From DATAXV01 sp036272915 (GTDB lineage: Bacteria > Chloroflexota > Dormibacteria > Dormibacterales > Dormibacteraceae), in NCBI GenBank assembly GCA_036272915.1, contig DATAXV010000206.1:1-23817 (forward strand): a stretch of DNA of 23,817 nt. Reading direction: 5' to 3'. Made by a program: the position numbers and the translations under genes. Shown here piece after piece: positions 1 through 5,882 of the stretch. Numbering within the stretch: position 1 is the stretch's first letter; each line of letters opens with the position of its first letter. Under the pieces are notes generated by a model. It was given only the letters and a program-made list of their open reading frames with translations, did no database searches and was not told the DNA's origin.

Positions 1-27
1 CCCAGGACCTGATCGCCCCCCCCCGCG

Positions 28-270
28 TCACTCCGCCTCGATCACCTGCTGCGCGGTTCGGCGCATTGCCGTCACCGCCCCGAGCGCCTCCCGCTCACCG
101 CGGCCGGTCAGAGCCGCGACCAGATGGTCGTGAAGGCTCCGCGCGCCGGGATGGCCTCGCCTCCACAGATGCAGCGCTGCGATCAGCGCACGACCCCTGA
201 TCGTCTCCTCGAGATCGGCCAGGTCCGCCACCAGGGCGATGACCACGGCCATGTCGTCATCACGCTCCAT
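28..270 (-). CDS. Small hypothetical protein (80 aa)
   Basis: I do not recognise this protein with confidence. It starts at ATG 270 and has no clear Shine-Dalgarno sequence, so it may be leaderless. It is acidic at the N-terminus and probably all-helical. The second half (His-Asp-His followed by an Ala-rich helix that ends in Gln-Gln-Val-Ile-Glu-Ala-Glu) loosely resembles the last helices of the FCD ligand-binding domain of GntR/FadR regulators. That would make it a remnant of such a regulator, but there is no DNA-binding domain. This resemblance is impression only. It is divergent from the HTH gene that follows, and the shared gap carries inverted repeats. Confidence 0.45.
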   Translation of the reverse strand: MERDDDMAVVIALVADLADLEETIRGRALIAALHLWRRGHPGARSLHDHLVAALTGRGEREALGAVTAMRRTAQQVIEAE

Positions 271-305
271 GTATGGGTTAGTTTGGGTTCTGTCGCGCTA
301 AATTG

Positions 306-346
306 CAGTTGACAATGCCGCGTTTCCAGTTAGCAGTAGTCAACTG
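306..346. promoter_or_regulatory. Inverted repeats in the divergent intergenic region
   Basis: CAGTTGAC at 306-313 is perfectly inverted as GTCAACTG at 339-346. A second, overlapping pair, CCAGTT at 326-331 and AACTGG at 342-347, shares the right arm. The repeats sit between two divergent small genes and overlap the likely -35 of the rightward one, so a shared operator is plausible. The binding protein is unknown; the HTH product just downstream is an obvious candidate. Confidence 0.35.
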
Positions 347-366
347 GCGGTGAATTGCTGTAAAGT
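337..366 (+). promoter_or_regulatory. Candidate promoter of the HTH gene (leaderless)
   Basis: TAGTCA at 337-342 and TAAAGT at 361-366 are separated by 18 bp. Transcription would begin near 373-375, which is where the TTG/ATG start lies, so the mRNA would be leaderless. The -10 fits the TANNNT pattern; the -35 matches TTGACA at four of six positions. Confidence 0.4.
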
Positions 367-374
367 GGGGGTTG

Positions 375-563
375 ATGGGAGCGCTCCGCCCGATCGAGGA
401 CGTCGCGCGCGACCACGGGGTGAGTTCCGACACGCTCTACCGCCTGCTCAGAAGGGGCGTGCTGAGCCGCTACCGCCGCACCGGGGACCGGCACACCTAC
501 CTCGACGAGGAGGAGGTTCGTGAGGCCCTTGGCTTCCGCAAGGTCGAGCGCCCTCCGGACTAA
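375..563 (+). CDS. Helix-turn-helix protein, MerR/excisionase-like (62 aa)
   Basis: This is a single small winged-helix DNA-binding domain. The helix-turn-helix reads as 'IEDVARDHGVSSDTLYRLLR' and is followed by an RYRRTGDRHTYLDEEEV wing, the pattern of MerR-like and excisionase-like (helix_turn_helix_17) proteins. It has no effector domain. A TTG at 372 lies directly before the ATG; I chose ATG 375 because the promoter spacing suggests a leaderless transcript. The last 116 bp overlap the end of the convergent MFS gene, which is unusual. It may be a local regulator binding the inverted repeats just upstream; the target is not shown by the sequence. Confidence 0.7.
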   Translation: MGALRPIEDVARDHGVSSDTLYRLLRRGVLSRYRRTGDRHTYLDEEEVREALGFRKVERPPD

Positions 564-2127
564 TCCGGTGATGGTCACCCGGTATTCGGTCGCCCTGCGG
601 CGCTCGCGCGACGCAGGCGAGCGCCGCGGACGCCAGCCGCTTGGTGAGCTCCGGCGACGCATCGCCCCTGACCAGCAGGTAGGCCATCGCCGCCATCAGC
701 AGGCGAGCGTCGTCGGGGAGAACCCGCCGTCGCGCCAGACCGCCGATCGCGGGAACGAGGAGGGCCGCGGCCCCCGCCACCGCCGCGGCCACGACCGGGG
801 CCAGCGTGAACGCGCCGCTTACGGGGAACCCGGTGCCGTGCGCCGTCTGGCGGCTGAGGATCATGGCCGCGACCTGGCTGCCCACCGCTCCGCCCAGGGC
901 GCGGGCGAGGGTGTTGACGCCGTTGACGCTGCCGCCCTGGTCGGCAGGGGCGCCGATGCTGATCTGACGCGGCAGGGACGCCATGGCCAGGCCGTAGCCC
1001 AGGCTGCTGATCGCGTAGAGACCGGCCACCTGCCAGGGATCGGAGTGGGCCACCGCGAGCAGGACCGCCCCGGTTCCGGCGAGGCCGAGGCCGACCACCA
1101 GCGGGAACCGGACTCCTCGACGTTCCAGCAGGGAGGCGCTCCAGCTGGAGGGGAGGGTGATCAGCGTGCCCGGAAGCAGAATCAGGGCGGCGCCGGTGAC
1201 GGTGGCCCCGAAGCCGTACGACGCCGGGTGGGGCCGGCCGAGGACGTATCGCGGCAGCTCGGCCAGGCGGGGGAGGACGACGTAGAGGAGGAACTGGTTG
1301 ACACCGAGGGCCAGCGCGCCGACGTGGGCCGCCGCGAGGGGAGGGTGGATGAGCAGCCGGGGGTCGATGATCGGTCGCGCCGCCCGCCGCTCGACGAGGA
1401 GGAACAGGACCAGGGCGACCCCGCCGCCGGCGCTGGCGGCGAGGACCGTCGGTGAGGTCCAGCCCGAGGACGGCGCCTCGGTCAGGCCCACCAGCAGGGC
1501 GACCAGGCCGGCGGCCAGCAGCACCGCGCCGGGCAGATCGATCCGGCCCGAGCGCCGGCCGGGTCTCTCAGGCACGAAGGCGACGGTCGGGGTGAGGGCC
1601 GTCAGCACGACGGCCGACCCGACTCCGAACAGCCATCGCCACGAGAGGTGGTCGACGATCAGGCCGCCGGCGAGGAGGCCGAGGCCGGCGCTGCCGGTGA
1701 CCACCCCCGAGGTCAGCGCCAGCCCGAAGGGCGCGCTCCGGGCGGGCATGACCTTACGAATGAGGGAGAAGGAGAGCGGGAGCAGCGCCAGGCCGATGCC
1801 CTGCACCGCTCGAAAGGCGATGAGCGCGTCGATGTCGGGGGCGGCGGCGGCTCCGAGAGAGGAGGCGAGGTACACGGCCAGGGACCAGATCAGGGTCCGC
1901 CGCCTTCCGCAGCGGTCGCCGATCTGGCAGACGAGCGGCGTCATCGCCGCGCTTCCCAGGAGTGTGGCCGTCAGCACGGCCCAGGACGCGGCGCCGGCTC
2001 CGACGTGCAGGTCCCGCTGCAGCACGCCGATGGTCGGCACCAGCATCGTCTGAGGCAACGCGTACGAGAGCACCACGCAGGAGAGCGCACCCAGCAGGGC
2101 GGTGGAGGAGCCTCCGGTCCTTCTCAC
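448..2127 (-). CDS. MFS transporter, DHA2/EmrB-like drug exporter (559 aa)
   Basis: This is a proton-driven efflux protein of the major facilitator superfamily in the cytoplasmic membrane, with about 14 hydrophobic helices as in the DHA2 (EmrB/QacA) group. Motif A is visible as 'CQIGDRCGRRRTLIW' near residues 68-82, and a motif C-like Gly-rich stretch (GLGLLAGGLIVDHLSWRWLF) lies near residue 150. The start is GTG 2127, which overlaps the stop of the upstream 132-aa gene as GTGA, implying translational coupling; a longer frame upstream of this is not hydrophobic and is read inside that gene. The last ~60 residues after the final helix are Arg/Pro/Gly-rich with poor third-position GC and overlap the convergent HTH gene, so the true C-terminus may be shorter or frameshifted. 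The substrate cannot be told. The TetR gene beyond the partner gene probably controls it. Confidence 0.85.
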   Translation of the reverse strand: MRRTGGSSTALLGALSCVVLSYALPQTMLVPTIGVLQRDLHVGAGAASWAVLTATLLGSAAMTPLVCQIGDRCGRRRTLIWSLAVYLASSLGAAAAPDIDALIAFRAVQGIGLALLPLSFSLIRKVMPARSAPFGLALTSGVVTGSAGLGLLAGGLIVDHLSWRWLFGVGSAVVLTALTPTVAFVPERPGRRSGRIDLPGAVLLAAGLVALLVGLTEAPSSGWTSPTVLAASAGGGVALVLFLLVERRAARPIIDPRLLIHPPLAAAHVGALALGVNQFLLYVVLPRLAELPRYVLGRPHPASYGFGATVTGAALILLPGTLITLPSSWSASLLERRGVRFPLVVGLGLAGTGAVLLAVAHSDPWQVAGLYAISSLGYGLAMASLPRQISIGAPADQGGSVNGVNTLARALGGAVGSQVAAMILSRQTAHGTGFPVSGAFTLAPVVAAAVAGAAALLVPAIGGLARRRVLPDDARLLMAAMAYLLVRGDASPELTKRLASAALACVARAPQGDRIPGDHHRISPEGARPCGSQGPHEPPPRRGRCAGPRCGGSGSARPF

Positions 2128-2522
2128 CTCGCCGACCGGACGTGGGCCGCGATCCGCGCCGCCGCCCAGTCGAAGGCCTCGGCCGGATCGACGAACGATG
2201 CGCAGGGGAAGGGCATGCGCCGCACCATCCCGACCCCCCGGCCGCGATCCATCGCCGCCTTCTCCTTGGCGTCGACGACCATCGCCCAGGCGGCGATCCA
2301 GCCCCGGAGGCGGTCCCGCCCCTCCTCCAGCCACCTCACCTGGGCCCTCGTCGTCGCCGGGTCGCCCCGACCGCCGGGCCGGGACGTGAACACCAGCGCG
2401 AATGGCTCCCTCCGTTCCAGGTAGGTGTCGACGCTCCGCTCCAGCGTCCGGTGATCGTCCATCGTCTGCGGGCCGTCGTAGTCGACCTGCACCAGCGGCC
2501 AGCGCCGCTCATTCACAACCAC
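2124..2522 (-). CDS. Conserved-looking protein of unknown function, coupled to the MFS exporter (132 aa)
   Basis: I cannot name this family. The protein opens with a beta strand and an acidic turn (RRWPLVQVDYDGPQTMDDHRTLER), continues with a helix ending in YLERREPFALVFTSR, and then an amphipathic helical half with three Trp residues. This layout recalls small cytoplasmic alpha/beta proteins of the STAS-like or 'SpoIIAA-like' shape, but the resemblance is weak. Start choice: GTG 2522 has GGAGG five bases upstream. An in-frame ATG at 2573 lacks a Shine-Dalgarno and lies upstream of the predicted transcription start, so I prefer 2522. The stop overlaps the MFS start by 4 bp. It has no signal peptide and no membrane segment. 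It would be co-transcribed with, and possibly serve, the exporter. Confidence 0.7.
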   Translation of the reverse strand: MVVNERRWPLVQVDYDGPQTMDDHRTLERSVDTYLERREPFALVFTSRPGGRGDPATTRAQVRWLEEGRDRLRGWIAAWAMVVDAKEKAAMDRGRGVGMVRRMPFPCASFVDPAEAFDWAAARIAAHVRSAR

Positions 2523-2539
2523 GGCATCCTCCAGCTCGA

Positions 2540-2556
2540 TGCGAACGGCGTTCGCA
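2540..2556. promoter_or_regulatory. TetR operator candidate O1
   Basis: A perfect palindrome, TGCGAAC-GGC-GTTCGCA, has 7-bp arms and a 3-bp centre. It is repeated almost exactly at 2581-2597. It lies in the leader of the leftward 132-aa/MFS transcript, about six bases past the predicted start of transcription. Confidence 0.75.
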
Positions 2557-2568
2557 TTCCTGGTTGCG

Positions 2569-2598
2569 AGCATACTTGTCTGCGAACGGTGTTCGCAA
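2569..2598 (-). promoter_or_regulatory. Candidate promoter of the 132-aa/MFS operon
   Basis: On the minus strand, TTGCGA (2598-2593) and TATGCT (2574-2569) are separated by 18 bp. The predicted start near 2562 leaves a leader of about 40 bases to GTG 2522. Operator O2 overlaps this promoter and O1 lies just downstream of it. Confidence 0.5.
2581..2597. promoter_or_regulatory. TetR operator candidate O2
   Basis: TGCGAAC-GGT-GTTCGCA has the same arms as O1 and one changed central base. The centres of O1 and O2 are 41 bp apart, close to four helical turns, so dimers would bind on the same face. O2 covers the -35 and spacer of the leftward promoter and ends three bases before the TetR ATG, so it could also repress tetR itself. 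Confidence 0.75.
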
Positions 2599-2599
2599 G

Positions 2600-3172
2600 A
2601 TGGGAGCACGACCGGATCCGCCTCGACCGCTGACGACCCCGGCCATCGTCGATGCCGCGCGCCGGGTCGCCGACTCCGAAGGGCTGACCGGGCTCAACCT
2701 GCGCCGCGTCGCCCGCGAGCTAGGCACGGGTCAGGCATCGCTCTACCGCCACATCGGCGGCCGGCGCGAGCTGATGACCCTGCTCGCCGGCGATCTCGCC
2801 TCAGGTTTTCCGCTGGTCCGCGCCGAGGAGGCGCCGGTCTTCGAGCAGGTGGTCCTTCAGTGGAAGGCTCTCCGCCGTCACCTGCTCGAACACCCATGGG
2901 GCGCGAGCATCATCGCCGAGGGGGAATGGGTGCCGGACTCGGCTCAGCCGGTGTTCGAGCACTGTCTCGCCCTGCTCCGTGCCGCCGGCCTGGATCGGGC
3001 GGCCGCCCTCCAGACCTACCGCACCCTCTGGCACCTTCTCCTCGGCGACCTGCTCAGCCATCATCCCTTCGGCCACGCGGCGGGGGAGAGCCGGGAGCCG
3101 GAGGAGGCGTTCACCTGGGGTGTGCGCAGCCTGCTGCTGGGTTCGGGGGCGTCGCCCACCCCCGGGACCTGA
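2600..3172 (+). CDS. TetR/AcrR family transcriptional repressor (190 aa)
   Basis: This is a one-component repressor with an N-terminal TetR helix-turn-helix and a C-terminal ligand-binding domain of the TetR_C type. The HTH spans about residues 12-58 (TTPAIVDAARRVADSEGLTG, then ARELGTGQASLYRHIGGRREL), with the usual Leu-Tyr-Arg-His recognition helix. The length is normal for the family. ATG 2600 was chosen because it begins the conserved domain and follows operator O2 directly; the open frame continues upstream to 2402 but that part is antisense to the 132-aa gene. No Shine-Dalgarno fits between O2 and the ATG. The divergent layout and paired palindromes indicate control of the neighbouring exporter operon and probably of itself. 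The inducer is unknown. Confidence 0.9.
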   Translation: MGARPDPPRPLTTPAIVDAARRVADSEGLTGLNLRRVARELGTGQASLYRHIGGRRELMTLLAGDLASGFPLVRAEEAPVFEQVVLQWKALRRHLLEHPWGASIIAEGEWVPDSAQPVFEHCLALLRAAGLDRAAALQTYRTLWHLLLGDLLSHHPFGHAAGESREPEEAFTWGVRSLLLGSGASPTPGT

Positions 3173-3178
3173 TCAGAA

Positions 3179-3206
3179 CTCGGCGGGTCGAGTCCCGCAC
3201 GCCGAG
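3179..3206 (+). terminator. Hairpin after the TetR gene
   Basis: CTCGGCG at 3179-3185 pairs perfectly with CGCCGAG at 3200-3206 around a 14-base loop, seven bases after the TetR stop. There is no immediate T-run, though a T-rich stretch follows at 3218-3232. It could be a terminator or a simple stem-loop. Confidence 0.4.
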
Positions 3207-3217
3207 CCGGGTCGAGC

Positions 3218-3246
3218 TTGTCAGATTCTTTTCAACGTTGTAGGCT
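3218..3246 (+). promoter_or_regulatory. Candidate promoter of the GH43 gene
   Basis: TTGTCA at 3218-3223 and TAGGCT at 3241-3246 are separated by exactly 17 bp. This matches the actinobacterial TTGACA/TAGRRT vegetative pattern well. Transcription would begin near 3253 and leave a leader of about 44 bases that contains the strong ribosome binding site at 3277-3290. Confidence 0.55.
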
Positions 3247-3296
3247 GGCGCCAGGCGCCGCACCCGGCGGCACTGCGGAGGGAGGGAGGTTGCGCG

Positions 3297-4928
3297 ATGC
3301 GCAGACTGCCGTCGTTGGGGATCGGTCTGTCCCTGCTGCTGGCGCTGGTCATGATGCCGGCGGGTGCGGCGGTGGTGCCCGTGAGCGCCGCGGCGGCCTC
3401 CGACACGTTCACCAACCCGATCGCGCATTCGGACGACCCGTACATCATTCGCTACCAGGGCAACTACTACTTCACCGGCACCGACGGCTGCCAGGGCGGC
3501 TACCTCTGCGTCTGGAAGACGGCCACCATCACCGGGCTGGGGTCGGCGACCAAGTACAGCGTCTTCAAGATCCCAGGTTGTCCGGCGCCCAACTGCGCCG
3601 ACGACTGGGCGCCCGAGATCCACTATCTCCGCGGCCGCTTCTACATCTACTACGCGGCCGACGCCGGCTCCAACTCACAGCATCGGATCTTCGTCCTCGA
3701 GGACACCGGCTCCGATCCCGTCGGCACCTACATCGAGGCCGACACCGGCTACCCGAGCGGCGAGCTTCACGAGGCGAGCGACGAGTGGGCGATCGACCCT
3801 GACGTCTTCACCACCACGCAGGGCGGCATGTACCTGGTCTGGTCGGGCTGGCCGACCTCGGCGGGGACCGAACAGGACATCTACATCGCGCCCATGAGCG
3901 ACCCCCTCCACCTGAGCGGACCGCGCGTGGACATCTCGGCGCCGACCCGCCCCTGGGAGACGATCGGGCTCAACGTCAACGAGGGTCCGGTCGGCTTCCA
4001 GCACGGCGGCAGGACGTTCATCTCCTACTCGGCCAGCTTCTGCGCCACCGACAGCTACTCGGTCGGCCTCCTGACCGACCAGGGCCAGAACCTCCTCGAC
4101 CCGGCCGCGTGGGTCAAGACGGGTCCGATCTTCGCCGAGCACAGCGGGGTCGAGGGGCCCGCGTCCTTCGTGCCCATCACCTCGCCGAGCGGCGAGGACT
4201 GGTTCCTCGTCCACTCCAACACGGCCGCCTGCGACCCCGGACGCGTGATCCGGGCTCAGCGGCTCTACTGGGACACCGACGGCATGCCGCTGCTCGGCTA
4301 CCCGATCGCGGACGGGGTCCCGATCGTCGCCCCGGCCGGAGAGCTCGGCTCGAGCGGAACTCCCGACCCCTACGTCAGGGGCTGGGGCAGCGCCTTCGGC
4401 GACGCCGCCGAGGGGGATGGGACGGACGGGCTTCAGAGCGGGCACTGGCAGATCCCGGGTCCTAGCGGCGCGCGGGTTCTCGCCTCCCCGGGTTCAACGT
4501 CCAGCCAGGTGTTCCGGGCGAGCAATCCCAACTACCAGACCTACTCCGTCGCCGCCCAGGTGAGCTGGCAGGGTGGCGGGCCGGGTGACTCTCGGTATGG
4601 CATCTATGCCTGCTACTCCGATCACCTCAATCAGGTCCAGGCGCTGATCGATCCCCGGACCGGCGAGTTCCTGACCGACGGCGTGGTCCAGGGCATCGAC
4701 GCCGGCTGGCAGTCGACGGCGCTCCCGGCCGGCTTCGAGGCGGGTCGGACGCACGCCATCCTGGTGCGGAAGGAAGGGGCCACCTTCACCTTCAGCCTCG
4801 ACGGCTCGGTGCTCCAGCAGCGAACCTTCACCGGGACCGCACCGGTCCTGCTCAGCGGTCAGGTCGGCCTGATCGCTGAGAACGCGTCCGCCTCCTATGA
4901 GGGGGTCCGCGTCTTCGACACCGTCTGA
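3297..4928 (+). CDS. Secreted glycoside hydrolase family 43 protein with C-terminal LamG-like domain (543 aa)
   Basis: This is an exported glycosidase that probably acts on arabinose- or xylose-containing plant polysaccharide outside the cell. Residues 1-34 are a Sec signal peptide: basic MRR, a Leu-rich core and Ala-X-Ala cleavage-like sites. The five-bladed GH43 propeller covers about residues 38-340. The expected acidic triad is visible: Asp47 in SDDPYII (base), Asp167 in WAIDPDVF (pKa modulator) and Glu229 in NEGP (acid). Residues about 395-540 form a beta-sandwich (LamG/concanavalin-like) that is likely to help bind substrate. ATG 3297 has a run of GGAGG repeats six bases upstream. It stands alone, with no transporter or other polysaccharide gene nearby. 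Family membership is firm; the exact substrate is not. Confidence 0.9.
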   Translation: MRRLPSLGIGLSLLLALVMMPAGAAVVPVSAAAASDTFTNPIAHSDDPYIIRYQGNYYFTGTDGCQGGYLCVWKTATITGLGSATKYSVFKIPGCPAPNCADDWAPEIHYLRGRFYIYYAADAGSNSQHRIFVLEDTGSDPVGTYIEADTGYPSGELHEASDEWAIDPDVFTTTQGGMYLVWSGWPTSAGTEQDIYIAPMSDPLHLSGPRVDISAPTRPWETIGLNVNEGPVGFQHGGRTFISYSASFCATDSYSVGLLTDQGQNLLDPAAWVKTGPIFAEHSGVEGPASFVPITSPSGEDWFLVHSNTAACDPGRVIRAQRLYWDTDGMPLLGYPIADGVPIVAPAGELGSSGTPDPYVRGWGSAFGDAAEGDGTDGLQSGHWQIPGPSGARVLASPGSTSSQVFRASNPNYQTYSVAAQVSWQGGGPGDSRYGIYACYSDHLNQVQALIDPRTGEFLTDGVVQGIDAGWQSTALPAGFEAGRTHAILVRKEGATFTFSLDGSVLQQRTFTGTAPVLLSGQVGLIAENASASYEGVRVFDTV

Positions 4929-4932
4929 CGTC

Positions 4933-4969
4933 GCGGCGGTCCGGCGCTCCCCCCGGGCCGGGCCGTCGC
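4933..4969 (+). terminator. Strong hairpin terminator candidate after GH43
   Basis: Bases 4933-4944 pair along all 12 positions with 4958-4969 (two of them G-U on the plus strand) around a 13-base loop, five bases after the GH43 stop and before the convergent gene's end. The G-U pairs favour a plus-strand function. No U-tract follows. Confidence 0.5.
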
Positions 4970-4985
4970 AACCCCGGATCGCCGG

Positions 4986-5579
4986 TCAGCGAGAGCCGAC
5001 CTCCGGTCCCGGCCTGGATCGGGTGATCTCGCGGCTCCGGGAGCGCTGGAGCACCTCATCCGAATAGCCCCGTGCGTAGTCGCCGGCGAGCTGGGCGGCA
5101 TGGGCCGGGTCCGAGGCGGTCTTCCCGACGCCGGCCAGGGTCCGGGCGACATGCTTGATGGCGACGTCCTTGGGGCCGTCGAGGAGGTCGTGGCCGACGA
5201 CGATCACGGCGTCCCGGTGCTGGCCCCCCCGGCCGTTCCCGGGTTTGATCGCCGCCTGGTGGGCTGTGTCGCTGAAGAGGAGCCGCTGATCCTGGTCCCT
5301 CAGAGAGGGCTGGAACAGCGGGTAGTCGCGAGCCTCTGGGGCGCCCATGGCGTCGGCGATCGCCGGCACCAGTGAGTGCAGCTCATGGGCGCGAAGTGGC
5401 CTCGCAGCTCGCGGATCGGCAGCCTGTTGCCGCCATCCCTGCGAGCCGGTCCCACGATCGCGCTCGCCCTGACCCAGGTTTCGCCCGGCCTCGTACGCGG
5501 CCGTGCGCACGGGATCGAGCACCTCCTTCCGGCGACGCCAGACCGCAAGACCGCCGACGCGGAACTCATGTCTTGCCAC
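4986..5579 (-). CDS. Hypothetical protein (about 197 aa)
   Basis: I do not recognise this protein. Coding is supported by strong G/C at third codon positions in the C-terminal two thirds. Visible features are a basic N-terminal stretch, a helical centre (HELHSLVPAIADAMGAPEARDY), a hydrophobic strand (DAVIVVGHDLLDG) and a KHVARTLAGVG helix, then a Ser/Arg-rich tail. There is no signal peptide or membrane helix. The start is uncertain: GTG 5579 is the first start that leaves a protein-like N-terminus; the same frame is open to 5786, but that extension looks like non-coding sequence (Arg/Pro/Ser-rich). The N-terminal third has weaker codon bias, so a frameshift there is possible. It is convergent with GH43. 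Confidence 0.55.
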   Translation of the reverse strand: MARHEFRVGGLAVWRRRKEVLDPVRTAAYEAGRNLGQGERDRGTGSQGWRQQAADPRAARPLRAHELHSLVPAIADAMGAPEARDYPLFQPSLRDQDQRLLFSDTAHQAAIKPGNGRGGQHRDAVIVVGHDLLDGPKDVAIKHVARTLAGVGKTASDPAHAAQLAGDYARGYSDEVLQRSRSREITRSRPGPEVGSR

Positions 5580-5882
5580 GGCGGAGACCCTACCGGCTCG
5601 GCGCGGACCAGAGGCAGACAGTGCCGAAGGGCGCGCCGCGCGATGCCGTGGGAGCCACCGACGGCCCGCGCGGAGGTGGCGCGGCCGGCAGGACCACCCT
5701 GAAGATGGGCTGGCCCCGTTCGAGAACGCCGCGTTCTGCGTGACGGTGTCGACGATCCGCAGGGGCGGCACGTCGCCGCCGGTCACGAGCTGTCACGGCG
5801 GGAACCTACAGGCCGGTGGCGGACGGTGGACAGACGGTGTCGGGGGCACCACCCTCGACTACTCTGATGGTGAGTTGACCCC
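5580..5882. other. Intergenic region with an isolated palindrome
   Basis: About 300 bases lie between the unknown minus-strand gene and the aldehyde dehydrogenase. I see no gene in it. It holds a perfect 15-bp palindrome, AGAACG-CCG-CGTTCT at 5723-5737, overlapped by a smaller one (GTTC-GA-GAAC, 5718-5727). A weak TACTCT at 5860-5865 could be a -10 for the rightward operon, and GGTGAG at 5869-5874 is its ribosome binding site, eight bases before the ATG. Confidence 0.5.

Noticed and set aside
2128..2334. Longer N-terminus of the MFS protein
   Set aside because: The extension is Gly/Arg-rich, not hydrophobic, and is read in another frame of the 132-aa gene; the GTGA overlap gives a better start.
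3184..3198. tRNA T-arm-like sequence (GCGGG-TCGAGT-CCCGC)
   Set aside because: The loop is one base short, no other tRNA arm lies upstream (TetR coding), and the sequence is part of a larger hairpin after the TetR stop.
5300..5569. Alternative minus-strand ORF of 89 aa beginning at ATG 5569
   Set aside because: Its sequence is Arg/Ser/Cys/Trp-rich and has weaker codon bias than the frame ending at 4986; it would only matter if a frameshift is shown.
5718..5737. LexA (SOS) box
   Set aside because: GAAC and GTTC are five bases apart rather than the four of the actinobacterial box, and the downstream genes near it are not SOS genes.
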